DNA from: a virus
Length of the DNA: 64,000 nucleotides
IMG/VR virus record: IMGVR_UViG_3300027763_000055
Span: 1-64,000 of that record
Strand: one strand, 5' to 3'
Shown here: positions 10,901-19,974 of the stretch, piece after piece
Layout of the letters: every line of letters starts with the position of its first letter
Numbering within the stretch: the stretch's first letter is position 1
Translations under genes and position numbers: made by a program
The notes under the pieces: generated by a model
Databases searched by the model: none
What the model was told of the DNA's origin: nothing
The model's input: the letters and a program-made list of their open reading frames with translations, nothing else

Positions 10901-12708
10901 AAACCAACCTGAAAGTCAGCACTAGATCCAGTAGAAACCTGATACACATTGGCGTATGTATTAGATGTTAGCCCCCTTATAGTACTTAGACCTGTACCAA
11001 AAAATGTATTACTTTCTAAAATAATACCAATTGCACTAGTATTAGATCCAATAATTTGACCGGTTGAAAGATACTGGGTGTTTGAAGTAAATTTTCCACC
11101 AACAGCACTTGCAAGTAATGTTGTACCTGTGATAGCGGAGGCACTTTCAGAAATGATAGTATTTCCAGCCGACCACAGACCTGTTACTGCTTCTAGTTCA
11201 AGTTGGCGTGCGTTTATTATTGACGTCGGTGTTGCTACTGAAAGATAGCTAATACCTGCAGCATCTGCATACATATTAATAGCATCAGTACCGCTAAATG
11301 TACCTGTTGATACGGAAACTGCTATGGCGTTTACGGCTGTAAAAACAAAATTAGCTTCACGATTAATAGCAACAACTCGGCCTGTAGCAAGAGTTGTTGC
11401 TTGAATAACAAATGTACCTACGTGAATACCATTAGCCGCAGTAACTGCGCTATTGATGTTTAAAACCACTACATTAGCAGTACTCTTTACAGCCCCCCTA
11501 GCATTATCACTTGTACCGTTATTCTGTTTGACAACATTGCCTTGTGTAAATCCTAGAGTTCTATCAACATAAACATAAGCACTGTTGGGTGAGAACATTA
11601 TGCTGTTTGAAAAGGTAGTACCAGATACCGGGTTGATAAGAACAGTTGCGGTATTAGGATTTGCACCAGGATCAACCCTTAAAACAACTGATAAGGATCC
11701 TTCTGGTGTTGCAAGTATGTTACCCGTAGATAGACTGCCGGTTATATTACTAAGTGCAAGACTAAAGTTATTTTGTTCAACAAATTCAAATTTAGTAAAT
11801 GATGTAATTTCTGTATTAGCGTTTATTATATTAGTAAGTAATAGAGAACTTTGAGAAACGAGTGTGTTAGATGATGTTGAAAATCCCCATCCCCCATCGT
11901 TAAGAGCAAACTGAACGATACCAGTAACTGCCTCTATCGATGTAACAAACGCTCTGCCCTCTACCCCCGACGCTGAAACTATATTTACTTCCTCTCCAAC
12001 CACAAACCCATCACCAGCCTGAGTTATATCAATACTATTAAATGAGCCTGTTACTGTAGGAGAATCAGCAATAATACCATCTGTTGAAACAACATCATCT
12101 ACTAAAAACAATCCATCAATGCTAGAAAGAAATAATAAATCTATAAATCTTCCATTGATCTGTCTTGTAATTACATATTCTACAAAGGCCGTGGCACCTG
12201 ATCTCGAACCTATTATTTGCTGACCTGCAAGCAAAGGCGACTTATACGTAGGAAGAACTTCTAGATATTTTGGAATAGTCCACCTTGCATTTGAGCACTT
12301 AAAAACTGCATCGCCTGGGGTATAAACCTGCACACCTATTCCATAAAGTAAATTAAATAACAACTCAATAGATAATTCTGATCCTTTTGATGCAAACAAA
12401 TCATGGGCTGCTTTTATAAGCGTTCTACGATTAGATTCTGAATTAAAATTAATATTCTTAAGATACTTTTCTTTAAAGTGTACAAGATACTCATCCGCTG
12501 TCTTATCAATATCTCTATAATTTGGTAGTGATCTAGATTGGTATATTGCGCCGCCTGCTACATTGACTCCATCAATATTGTATGTTTGAGTATTAAGCCA
12601 CTCATAATACTCCTTTACAAATAAAACGAACAGCGGTCCCTCTTCTTCATAGAAAGCAGGAAACTGACCTTCTATTAAAGGTATTATATTGTTTTCAATA
12701 TCGATCAT
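7909..12708 (-). CDS. 7: Baseplate wedge initiator gp7-like, with beta-propeller insertion
   Basis: 1599 aa against 1032 aa in T4. The N-terminal ~190 residues (EGQFPAFYEEEGPLFVLFVK, then FKEKYLKNINFNSESNRRTL and a YGIGVQVYTPGDAVFK stretch) match the gp7-type wedge protein of T4-like marine phages. From about residue 690 to 955 there are five similar blocks with the pattern GT-x-SDKIHQF-x-x-STPW, suggesting an NHL/YncE-like beta-propeller. Around residues 1140-1240 two copies of a GMYV-x-GTGIP module occur. The C-terminus is compact and conserved-looking. Its start overlaps the gp6 stop by 4 nt (ATGA). In T4, gp7 spans the wedge and starts its assembly. The inserted domains could contact host glycans, but that is inference. 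Confidence 0.72.
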   Translation of the reverse strand: MIDIENNIIPLIEGQFPAFYEEEGPLFVLFVKEYYEWLNTQTYNIDGVNVAGGAIYQSRSLPNYRDIDKTADEYLVHFKEKYLKNINFNSESNRRTLIKAAHDLFASKGSELSIELLFNLLYGIGVQVYTPGDAVFKCSNARWTIPKYLEVLPTYKSPLLAGQQIIGSRSGATAFVEYVITRQINGRFIDLLFLSSIDGLFLVDDVVSTDGIIADSPTVTGSFNSIDITQAGDGFVVGEEVNIVSASGVEGRAFVTSIEAVTGIVQFALNDGGWGFSTSSNTLVSQSSLLLTNIINANTEITSFTKFEFVEQNNFSLALSNITGSLSTGNILATPEGSLSVVLRVDPGANPNTATVLINPVSGTTFSNSIMFSPNSAYVYVDRTLGFTQGNVVKQNNGTSDNARGAVKSTANVVVLNINSAVTAANGIHVGTFVIQATTLATGRVVAINREANFVFTAVNAIAVSVSTGTFSGTDAINMYADAAGISYLSVATPTSIINARQLELEAVTGLWSAGNTIISESASAITGTTLLASAVGGKFTSNTQYLSTGQIIGSNTSAIGIILESNTFFGTGLSTIRGLTSNTYANVYQVSTGSSADFQVGFISDSETVLLSPDLLNGNNQGPNGPDTLPSVPWASMLISGANSSYNNLHSVYIESGGTGYSNTDTVVLTSGRNINAASLTYTVGAFLSNTFISPLELTPSGIFFKYTGTEMYLVGTTSDKIHQFTLSTPWAVNTATYTANVSVNPQGANHQDVFISSDGKFVYTVESSSDRVHQYTMATPWSIATTAFTRTFQLSAAYQALESGTVGMTFKPDGTSFYLIGSAGDTIVQFDLSVAWDISTAFQSSKSLYVNPIETNPGALRITEDGTRFILIGTTGDRAHVYNLTTPWDISTGVFVGSSSTWATLGAGQAVPQSETGATGFYIKPTGDKLYVIGTAIDTVAEYNVANAGVVPLSNATIITNASGVITACTLGASKGGANIFSTPIATVLNSSGGASTGSAASLIPVSSLGFPKYALGDITFTILDLLRFNTRTIGTIASLTAINPGENYNLDPFVLVREDLVAAYGKRDYIMNITNLSKGTGFTPNELVTQSSGTPALTLLSSAFVYNNYGPTLSSIVTAASTNILLVATVAASNTITGASLTSAVIQPGMYVSGTGIPTNTYVVSVSSGVSAVLSNAATASSAATAPGTITITTSGTVIFGAALTTAAIEPGMYVYGTGIPNGALIISINTGVSAVISLPATASGTITLTTAYGIVRNAYEVGEFITTNNGISITGTGTVYSTTASGGVTTTVLTSNTGTFNSTISTSKLAVSTNVGFSVGDAVTQSGGGSGTVLVTNTSTMIIRNVTGTFAISGNKITGTGTANANITAVTSAFNVYQMSGSTSKGLTNISGYSACTASSVATGRIKNLSNTSTLFIKRTSLFDEFINNGGTLVGEISGETATVVFSAPDTSSDIIGLNANITANVITTTGSITDLTLVDSGISFYQDQGATFSSLDGARVGAGKINLGGIGSGSGRYTTFSGILDDVNYIHDGEYYQEYSYEVQSNKPLDTYYNVLKQLLHVAGTKMFGRVVTSSTSIIGTDIVQSSKTIELTP

Positions 12709-14510
12709 TCGGTTATTGCTTCTGCTGTTACGAATATATCATCATCAGAAATTACAATAATTTGATCTCTGGTTGCTGATATATCATTTGATAGTGGGTT
12801 GGCGTATAAATGTACATGGGCGCCTGATGCGGGAGTAAAACTATCAATGCTCATAGATGTTATAAGAACTCGCCCCATCGTGTAATCAACTGTACCTATT
12901 GATACTATTTTAGTTTGAACCCCGCTAGATGAGGATGTATATAGATTAACTATACCATTACCATCATCCATAATAAACACAGAAACGCCTTCTCGCATCA
13001 TAGGAGTAGATCTAATTGCAGGTACAGATGCGGTTATAGATTCTTCTAATGAAATAATTAACGACTTAGCTAGTGCAAAACCGAAGTTAATAACTGTACT
13101 ATACGATGAAGTTGTAGTAGGTATAAACTTTTTAAACGGATTGACCTCAAGATCAACGCCTAATATACTTTCATGTGTATTATTAATTTGCTCTATTAGT
13201 TTACTATATCTTAGAGTCTTTTTAAACCCGTTAAGGTATATGTCATTATAGGTGCTTATTTTTACTGATACAGCTGTTACTATGTCATTAATTGTAAGAT
13301 TGGTAATATTGGTATTATATCTGACTATAGCATCAACCTCAACATAAAGTCTATCGGGGTTAATTATAATAGGATCAATCGAAATAGGAGTACGTGCCTT
13401 TAAAAACTTATAGTACTTTGCGCTATTGGTTTCTGTGACACCGTCTGCCGTTAGCATATCTACTGCAACGTATACCTTACCATAAACTGGAGGCTCTAAA
13501 TCTTCACCTCCGTATGCTGACGCGCTTGATATTTCTGGATAATTAACAGTAAGTAATGTTTCGTAGTCGCTTACTGTAACTGACGGCCTTTGGGTCTGAT
13601 AATACCTAGGTGCGTTGTATTTAATACTCTCTACACTCTCGTAAATGCTGCCACCTGATGCTGGTGATATAGCAGTTATACTAGAAATACTAGTAAATCC
13701 ACCAATGGGTCCATCTATATTAAATACTGATGCACCATTAGGCATTTCACCACTACCTGCAAGGTAACTTACAGCTATAGTAGATCCACTTTTTGGTGTT
13801 CTACCCTTTATATTATCACCGAATCTAATTTCATACTGATTATTCTCAGCTGCTTGAATAAATACTGCATTAGTATCACCACTTACTCCGAGTAAAGATG
13901 TATACGTGTTATATGTAATATTATTGGCGCCGTTATTCTCTATAGAAATTACACTTATAAATCTTGTATCTAAAGTATAATTTGATAATACAAATCTCTG
14001 TATAGTGTTTGAAGCATCGTAGGAAAATACATCAGTTAGGTATGATCCTTCGTAAATATCAAGCTCAATATTACAATGACCAGTAGAATTTGCTGTAAAG
14101 TTAATGTTTGTGGTAGTAGTAAATGAATGGTTATTACTACCAATTTTAGATGTAAATGTAGTGCCTTTTGGAACGGTAAGGGCACCGCCTGGGTTGTCAG
14201 TAAATATAGAAAAGGAAACAGTCGCCATTGCTGACCTGAAGCTTCTTGGCACATAGTTAAGCTCTTTGGCGTGAGATACTACACTATCCCTTAATGATGC
14301 AGTATCAAGAAACATTTCACTAGCTACCATATTTAAATAGTATGAGTTTAGGTATGTGTTATACGATAGCACATCTATTAGCTGGCTTAAATTAGATCCT
14401 TCAAAATCATAATCTTTAAAGGTTGAATTAGATCTTCTTAGATAGCTTTTAAAGTTACTTTTAATTGTCTCGAAATCAAGATCAACTAAACTTATAGTGG
14501 TATTAGACAT
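12705..14510 (-). CDS. 6: Baseplate wedge subunit gp6
   Basis: 601 aa, close to T4 gp6 (660 aa). Conserved N-terminal region (LDFETIKSNFKSYLRRSNST, then FEGSNLSQLIDVLSYNTYLN and SLRDSVVSHAKELNYVPRS) is typical of the gp6/gpJ-like wedge protein that forms the continuous ring of the T4 inner baseplate. The YETLLTVNYPEI segment in the middle is also a family hallmark. Translation is coupled on both sides: the ATG shares one base with the gp25 stop (TAATG), and its own stop overlaps the gp7 start (ATGA). Late structural gene of the leftward baseplate operon. Confidence 0.92.
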   Translation of the reverse strand: MSNTTISLVDLDFETIKSNFKSYLRRSNSTFKDYDFEGSNLSQLIDVLSYNTYLNSYYLNMVASEMFLDTASLRDSVVSHAKELNYVPRSFRSAMATVSFSIFTDNPGGALTVPKGTTFTSKIGSNNHSFTTTTNINFTANSTGHCNIELDIYEGSYLTDVFSYDASNTIQRFVLSNYTLDTRFISVISIENNGANNITYNTYTSLLGVSGDTNAVFIQAAENNQYEIRFGDNIKGRTPKSGSTIAVSYLAGSGEMPNGASVFNIDGPIGGFTSISSITAISPASGGSIYESVESIKYNAPRYYQTQRPSVTVSDYETLLTVNYPEISSASAYGGEDLEPPVYGKVYVAVDMLTADGVTETNSAKYYKFLKARTPISIDPIIINPDRLYVEVDAIVRYNTNITNLTINDIVTAVSVKISTYNDIYLNGFKKTLRYSKLIEQINNTHESILGVDLEVNPFKKFIPTTTSSYSTVINFGFALAKSLIISLEESITASVPAIRSTPMMREGVSVFIMDDGNGIVNLYTSSSSGVQTKIVSIGTVDYTMGRVLITSMSIDSFTPASGAHVHLYANPLSNDISATRDQIIVISDDDIFVTAEAITE

Positions 14511-14938
14511 TACCTTATCCTGTTGAGAAGTACGCTTAGTACAATTGGGTCGATTGTATTTAGTGTAGAGAAAACGACTGTTATATTATATGCGTTATCG
14601 TCAGGATACCCTGATACTATAACATCTATAAGCTTGGCGCGGGGTTCGAAGTTATTAATTGAAGTTTCGACCTGCTCACGTATAAGGGACTCTGTTATTG
14701 GTGTGATGTTTTCAAATAAAAATTTACGTATATTGCTACCAAATGTAGGATTAAATACCCTCTCTCCTCTATTAGTCTGTAATATATTTCTAATAGCCCT
14801 CTTTACCGACTCTTCATTAGAGTATTTGAGTACATCATTTTTATCAGGGTGCTTATCAAAGTTAGTATAAAAATCAGAATAAAATTCCGTGTTAACCGGT
14901 CTAACGTTTATACTACTTGTATGTTTTACTAATGCCAT
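14510..14938 (-). CDS. 25: Baseplate wedge subunit gp25
   Basis: 142 aa (T4 gp25 is 132 aa). The motif TNRGERVFNPTFGSNIRKFL followed by FENITPITESLIREQVETSI is the gp25/lysozyme-like wedge signature shared with type VI secretion TssE. It joins the sheath-baseplate junction in the wedge. It starts 3 nt after the gp5 stop and its own stop shares a base with the gp6 start, so it is in the same operon. Confidence 0.95.
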   Translation of the reverse strand: MALVKHTSSINVRPVNTEFYSDFYTNFDKHPDKNDVLKYSNEESVKRAIRNILQTNRGERVFNPTFGSNIRKFLFENITPITESLIREQVETSINNFEPRAKLIDVIVSGYPDDNAYNITVVFSTLNTIDPIVLSVLLNRIR

Positions 14939-14941
14939 TTA

Positions 14942-15817
14942 TTAGCCTCCGATGAATACTGTACCTGAACCTGTCTTGATACCTTGGGTACCGTCTACTT
15001 CCGTATCAGGAACAATATCACCAATACGGGCTGCGCCCCTCGTCCCTTGATTAATATTGACCGTACTACCGTTAATAACTATAGGACCTGAAACATTGAG
15101 GGTGTATGACCCGTTAACCCTAACGTTAACATTACCCTCAATATAAACCTCACGACTACCACCTATAGATTGAGTATCGGATCCGTTAACCCTGACGTTA
15201 ACATTACCGTCAATATACGCGTCGCGATTGCCAGCTACAGCTTGATAGTCATCATTTACAACCTTTGTTACCATTCTACCATCATGATTTATTTCTGTGT
15301 ATGTGCCGCTCTTATGATACCAATGTATTCTTTCATTATCCGGTGTATCGTCAATTTCTATTACATGCCCACTTTCAGTTCTCAGTACTTTATTATATGG
15401 GTATTTAGCGTTATAAGCTGAACTTGGCTCAGTACCAAGCACAGGCTTAACAATCGGGTTTGTACCTCTTGCTTCGAGCGAGACATCATGGTTAACAATA
15501 TTGTTATCTGGTATACCTGCAAGTGACCCCATAATGACGGGTAAATTACCGTCACGTCCATCCATAAAGAATCCGATTACGGTTGTACCAACTAGAATAC
15601 CAGTAGGTGATCTTCCTACCTTGTTAAGGTTTGAGTCGTTCACTCCGTTCATGATCTGTGCCCATGGCAAATCTTCTGTGCGTGTAAGACTTTTATTAGG
15701 GGAGTGTAGGTTGTATATTCTTACCTTAGTCCTACCTAGCTGCAAAGGATCATCTCTATCTTCCACCACCCCGACAAACCACCTGAAACCTTCATCGCCC
15801 ATGCTTCGCGTTGTCAT
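14942..15817 (-). CDS. 5: Baseplate hub/spike gp5-like, lacking the lysozyme domain
   Basis: 291 aa from the ATG at 15817, chosen because it overlaps the upstream stop by 4 nt (ATGA); an ATG at 15841 would add 8 unlikely residues. The N-terminal OB-fold (RWFVGVVEDRDDPLQLGRTK, PWAQIMNG) and middle (VLRTESGHVIEIDDTPDNER) match VgrG/gp5 spikes. A short beta-helix follows with two YI-x-GNVNVRVNGS repeats. T4 gp5 (575 aa) has an internal lysozyme; this one has none. The C-terminus (GAARIGDIVPDTEVDGTQG, ending GSGTVFIGG) resembles a minimal PAAR tip, perhaps replacing T4 gp5.4. Forms the membrane-piercing needle under the hub. Confidence 0.85.
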   Translation of the reverse strand: MTTRSMGDEGFRWFVGVVEDRDDPLQLGRTKVRIYNLHSPNKSLTRTEDLPWAQIMNGVNDSNLNKVGRSPTGILVGTTVIGFFMDGRDGNLPVIMGSLAGIPDNNIVNHDVSLEARGTNPIVKPVLGTEPSSAYNAKYPYNKVLRTESGHVIEIDDTPDNERIHWYHKSGTYTEINHDGRMVTKVVNDDYQAVAGNRDAYIDGNVNVRVNGSDTQSIGGSREVYIEGNVNVRVNGSYTLNVSGPIVINGSTVNINQGTRGAARIGDIVPDTEVDGTQGIKTGSGTVFIGG

Positions 15818-17067
15818 GTTCCTACCCCTGTTCGGTTGCAATCAAATACAATTCGATGCTTAAATTTATTTTCTTCATACACAATTATATGCCTTAACTT
15901 AGTAATTAAGTATTTTCCTGAATATCTACTATCATTAGTCTTACTATTTGTTGTACCGGATGTGTCAGGTAGGTTAAGTTGTACTAGATCTCCAACAGTA
16001 AGATAGTTATCCCCGTAAACCATACACCTTACTACCACCTGATTAAACAAAAGTACAAACGTTTGCCTGTACCCCATTAGATCTGGTATGAAGTCGTTGC
16101 CTTTACTTGAATCCTTAGGTGTAAACATGTATGTTGGAGAGCCTCCTGTAGCTGTTTTCAAGAAGCTATCGGTATTAGGTATGGTTGCGTTTTTATCACT
16201 GTAAGTAAACTTATCAGCGTGCTCACTAATTTTAAATTGAGTAATATTAAACGACTTAGTCAGCATGTCGTAAGATTGTATAGCGTTTTTGTAATATCCT
16301 TTTGTAAGTTTTTCAATTGTGTCAAACTTACTTAACTGTTCCATCTGAATAATGTTTCGCCAGCTATACGTTTGTCTTGCCGGGTCAGCCTCAGTCTGAG
16401 GAGAATGTGTAAATATTTTAGAACCTACTAGCGGCTTTCCATCTTCAATAAGTTTCTCAATCGATGTAAAATTTATTCCATATTGATTTTCAAAGAATAC
16501 GAATACTCCTCCTGAAGGTCTTTTTGCAATTGCGCGCTGTCTGAGTAAGTCGATAGCTTGAAAAGGAGTCATGCGAGGCACGGTATATGGAACAATACCT
16601 CTCGTCTCCTCTACAAATAAACTTTTATTTGTTTCTACATCTGTCTTTATAATATTAGTAACAATATTTGTAACTGTATCATTAAAACTTCTTTCAGTTA
16701 AATTAATACCATTTACTATATGTTCATATGAAACAGCTTTAATAACATACACCGATGATTGATTACTAGGATCTGCACTACCACCAGTAACAGTGTATAC
16801 CCTCAGTTTAAATAGAGATGGTTTATCCCTACCGGGGGTGATATATGATATATCAAGATCTTCTTCTCCTATTATAGGAAAATCTTTAACTAAATTTACA
16901 CCATCTTTAAGTATTATTTCGGCATAAATCGAAGGCTGCTCCATATCTTCGTATATAGACAATGAAATAACTTGGCCTCTAATGTCAGATATCGCAGATT
17001 TATTATAGTTTGTTAACCTGATGGCAAGTATTTTTATATCACCTGGATCATATACCTTAGTCATCAT
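15814..17067 (-). CDS. 27: Baseplate hub subunit gp27-like
   Basis: 417 aa (T4 gp27 391 aa). Contains the features of gp27/gp44-type hub proteins: an N-terminal beta domain (GQVISLSIYEDMEQPSIYAE), the PRMTPFQAIDLLRQRAIAKR segment in the middle and the C-terminal SGKYLITKLRHIIVYEENKF strand pair. It sits between gp53 and gp5 and overlaps both by 4 nt. As a trimer it would form the torus onto which the gp5 needle and the tail tube initiator dock. Family assignment is by pattern and synteny. Confidence 0.78.
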   Translation of the reverse strand: MMTKVYDPGDIKILAIRLTNYNKSAISDIRGQVISLSIYEDMEQPSIYAEIILKDGVNLVKDFPIIGEEDLDISYITPGRDKPSLFKLRVYTVTGGSADPSNQSSVYVIKAVSYEHIVNGINLTERSFNDTVTNIVTNIIKTDVETNKSLFVEETRGIVPYTVPRMTPFQAIDLLRQRAIAKRPSGGVFVFFENQYGINFTSIEKLIEDGKPLVGSKIFTHSPQTEADPARQTYSWRNIIQMEQLSKFDTIEKLTKGYYKNAIQSYDMLTKSFNITQFKISEHADKFTYSDKNATIPNTDSFLKTATGGSPTYMFTPKDSSKGNDFIPDLMGYRQTFVLLFNQVVVRCMVYGDNYLTVGDLVQLNLPDTSGTTNSKTNDSRYSGKYLITKLRHIIVYEENKFKHRIVFDCNRTGVGT

Positions 17068-18314
17068 ATGATTTCACTTAACTCGCGCTCAATTTGATCA
17101 ACGTATGCTCTATCAATTAACCTTATAGACCTCTTTTGGGTGTTGAGATCGGATTCATAGTCATATGCAAATACAGGAGAATAATATGTTAGTACTTGAT
17201 TGTTTACATCATCAGTATTACCGTAAGTATTTTCAGGAAAATCAAAAAATATATTACCAACAGATCTTATAGTGGTAGGGTATATTAATTTAGATTTATC
17301 TGATAATTTGTATATTGTGCTACTATACGAGATTGTTTTTACTGCATATGCCAATGTTGGAATCGATATAAATGTACCTGGATTACTAGTATACGTTAAG
17401 GTAATAGTTCCTGCACTGCTTATAGCAGTGACTATAGCTGATGTATTAAATGTAGTTGGATTAATTCCTGTTACTGTGACTTTATCTCCAACTTTAATGT
17501 TGTTGTTTGGTAATTGATTATTAAATACAACTTGATATGTAGTTGTTGCGCCTACTGTTATTGGTGTAGTACTCACCCATGTAAGTAGTTGATTTGTAAG
17601 GTTTTGGCCAAACACAGTGTTAAAGTAGTAAACAAAATTACCCTGTATGTGCTTGATATTAAATTTATAATCATCATATATTACGGTTATTTCTCCAGTA
17701 GCAGTTAAAATACCACTGCTATCATACTGTCCAACTAAATCCCCTACAGCAAAATTATCCGATACTAAGTTATCTGTTACTGTATAATTTGCACCATTAA
17801 TTGAAATAGTTGGTGATATTGTAACCTCGAGCATTTTATTAGTTTCAATTGTATCAGTCGTTGGGGTGCGAGAGTAGCTAACGATACTATTATTATATCC
17901 TAATATGGGTGACCAATATTTTTTTATAAACACCGGATATGAATTATAAGTTGCGACGTTAATAATTCTATCATCCGTTTGCCAATTGTCTTTCCAGTAA
18001 AGAATTTTCTTCATAGCTAATTCTCTTGATCCATATTTTTTCGTTATAAATCTATCAAACTCGTTTTGAGACATCGGCCATTCATAGTAAGGATCCATAA
18101 TATTATTACTCATATACACTATCCAGCTGTATCTTGAATCCCCGTAATAATTATAGGCAATAGCATCTGGTCTTTCACCATCCTCTACAATATACGGATG
18201 GTAAACACCGCCTGTTTTCTTAATAATATCAGAAAAAGCTACCCTTGTAAGAATGTTCCTGACAGGTACACCATTGTAAAGTACTACTCCAAATTGACTA
18301 AATAAATTATACAT
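17064..18314 (-). CDS. 53: Baseplate wedge subunit gp53-like
   Basis: 416 aa, twice T4 gp53 (196 aa). The N-terminal half (VYHPYIVEDGERPDAIAYNY, then GDSRYSWIVYMSNNIMDPYY and a LYWKDNW-type element) is the LysM-like gp53 core. An inserted Thr/Val-rich stretch of about 170 residues (roughly 160-330) resembles phage Ig/beta-repeat insertions. The end (KRSIRLIDRAYVDQIERELS) is the conserved gp53 tail. Follows gp48 by 25 nt. Confidence 0.82.
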   Translation of the reverse strand: MYNLFSQFGVVLYNGVPVRNILTRVAFSDIIKKTGGVYHPYIVEDGERPDAIAYNYYGDSRYSWIVYMSNNIMDPYYEWPMSQNEFDRFITKKYGSRELAMKKILYWKDNWQTDDRIINVATYNSYPVFIKKYWSPILGYNNSIVSYSRTPTTDTIETNKMLEVTISPTISINGANYTVTDNLVSDNFAVGDLVGQYDSSGILTATGEITVIYDDYKFNIKHIQGNFVYYFNTVFGQNLTNQLLTWVSTTPITVGATTTYQVVFNNQLPNNNIKVGDKVTVTGINPTTFNTSAIVTAISSAGTITLTYTSNPGTFISIPTLAYAVKTISYSSTIYKLSDKSKLIYPTTIRSVGNIFFDFPENTYGNTDDVNNQVLTYYSPVFAYDYESDLNTQKRSIRLIDRAYVDQIERELSEII

Positions 18315-18339
18315 TGACCATTCCTATTATTCGTTTAGC

Positions 18340-19476
18340 TTAGACAGCTGAATCGGCCTGTTGAGAAGTTTGTCTATCGGAAGATATGGCCGAGCCAAGA
18401 CTACCCGTAAAGTCACCCTTTATAATATCATTACGTGTAACCGGTTCAATTTCACCAAACTCTAATGATATTTCAACTTCAACTGGATTTTTTCCTCCAA
18501 TAAAGAATGCCGGATTACCTGAAGGTGCATAATTAACACTTATACTTTTAAGATAGCAATTCTTAAAATAATATAGAGCATTTTCCCTATCAGAAAATTC
18601 AATAGTACATACATCAGGAAAATTAAAAAGCAACCCTACCTTTTCAGGTAGCATTCTTAGCTTAAACTCCTTAATTATATTTTTGAGTGTTTGTGATTCG
18701 GTAGCGTTGTTAGGTGAGAATTTATATTTAAATGAATGATTTCTTAACTCGATACCAGTGAATTGAAGCGCGTTGTACGGATTAAGAATCGTTCCGGTCG
18801 CCCTATCAAATGCGTTTCCAGCAGAATCAGAAATAGCCCCGATTACGTTTCTTGCAATTGCTGCAGCATTACCAGCATCTCCAGCTAGTCTACCTAAAGC
18901 CTCACCCGCCTTTCCAGCAGATTCTGTTGTAAGATTTTGAAGGCCTGCTGCCGCGCTACCAAGCATACCAGATTCTTGCAATACACCTAATACGCCAAGT
19001 TGCTTTTCGGAATATTGCACACCGTGTTTTTCTATTAGATCTGCAGGTATAGGTAGAATAATAGATCTTGATGGAATTATCTCTCGTTTAAATAACGGAC
19101 CAGGTTGGTAATAGGATGCAAATGTAAACCTAATAAACTTATCAGTAATATCAGATGGGAATTGAAGTGAGCCTTGCTGGCTAGGATCTGGCTTTGATTC
19201 TTGTGGTGTTAGGTCATCAATGCGTGTTGTATTGCTTAATGAGTCCGTAAATTTTGATATGGGTGTAGAAGCGCTAAGTTGGGAAATACTTGTTAGCAGG
19301 GCGCTTGCAGAAGGCAGACCTGCCTGACCTAGACTCGATGCAAGCCCACTGACTGCACCACCTACCGCGTTTGTTAATTTATCAAAGGTCTGTCCTGCGC
19401 CGCTAAATATTGATTTAGCTTGCTGAGCAAGTGTTGAGTTCTGCACTAATGATTGTGGATCAAAGCCAGTTGCCAT
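18340..19476 (-). CDS. 48: Baseplate tail-tube cap gp48-like
   Basis: 378 aa (T4 gp48 364 aa). C-terminal half with NPYNALQFTGIELRNHSFKY, LKNIIKEFKLRMLPEK and YYFKNCYLKSISVNYAPSG is the gp48/gp54 tail-tube-like fold that caps the baseplate and starts the tube. The N-terminal ~110 residues are low complexity (Ser, Ala, Gly). First gene of the leftward baseplate operon, with a T4-like late promoter (19505-19512) about 30 nt upstream of the ATG. Confidence 0.8.
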   Translation of the reverse strand: MATGFDPQSLVQNSTLAQQAKSIFSGAGQTFDKLTNAVGGAVSGLASSLGQAGLPSASALLTSISQLSASTPISKFTDSLSNTTRIDDLTPQESKPDPSQQGSLQFPSDITDKFIRFTFASYYQPGPLFKREIIPSRSIILPIPADLIEKHGVQYSEKQLGVLGVLQESGMLGSAAAGLQNLTTESAGKAGEALGRLAGDAGNAAAIARNVIGAISDSAGNAFDRATGTILNPYNALQFTGIELRNHSFKYKFSPNNATESQTLKNIIKEFKLRMLPEKVGLLFNFPDVCTIEFSDRENALYYFKNCYLKSISVNYAPSGNPAFFIGGKNPVEVEISLEFGEIEPVTRNDIIKGDFTGSLGSAISSDRQTSQQADSAV

Positions 19477-19504
19477 GGGTTATCCTGTTATTGTTGTTAT
19501 CGTA

Positions 19505-19512
19505 TATTTATA
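19505..19512 (-). promoter_or_regulatory. T4-type late promoter (TATAAATA) for the gp48 baseplate operon
   Basis: Exact TATAAATA on the minus strand, with its last base about 29 nt upstream of the gp48 ATG. T4 late promoters consist of this single element recognised by gp55-RNA polymerase with gp33 and the gp45 clamp. The spacing leaves a leader of about 20 nt that includes an AGGAT ribosome site. Confidence 0.75.
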
Positions 19513-19533
19513 GGGGTGTCATACACTACTAAT

Positions 19534-19974
19534 ATGAGTTATAAAGGTTATTTTAAACCAAAGAATATTTCCAAGTACGTTGGAGATCCAACTAAGATAA
19601 TCTACAGAAGCTCTTGGGAGCTTAAACTCATGTCGTATTTAGATAGTCACCCAGAGGTGCTGGAGTGGTCTAGTGAGGAGTTTTGCATTCCATATCGTTC
19701 TCCAGTAGATAATAAAATTCATCGCTATTATCCTGACTTTAAGGTTAAGAAATTATTACCCGATAATGTAACAGAGACGGTAGTTATAGAAGTTAAACCT
19801 CTGAGCCAGTCTGTTCCTCCAACTATAAAGACTAATAAAAATAATAGAAAATATTTGAGGGAAGTACTAACATACGGTATAAACGAGGCGAAATGGAAGG
19901 CCGCAACAGAGTACTGTAAAGATAGAAAATGGCGTTTTATGGTTATGACAGAGAAAGAATTAGGGATTAAATGA
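19534..19974 (+). CDS. 4: Head completion protein gp4
   Basis: 146 aa from the ATG at 19534 (T4 gp4 150 aa); the frame is open further upstream but the residues before MSYKGYFKPKN are not family-like and overlap the gp48 start. Motifs YRSSWELKLMSYLDSHPEV, then EEFCIPY...YYPDFKVKK and EVKPLSQS, form the Tn7 TnsA-like nuclease fold of gp4/50/65. It acts in head completion after DNA packaging, before tail joining. Divergent from gp48; stop overlaps the next start by 4 nt (ATGA). Confidence 0.92.
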   Translation: MSYKGYFKPKNISKYVGDPTKIIYRSSWELKLMSYLDSHPEVLEWSSEEFCIPYRSPVDNKIHRYYPDFKVKKLLPDNVTETVVIEVKPLSQSVPPTIKTNKNNRKYLREVLTYGINEAKWKAATEYCKDRKWRFMVMTEKELGIK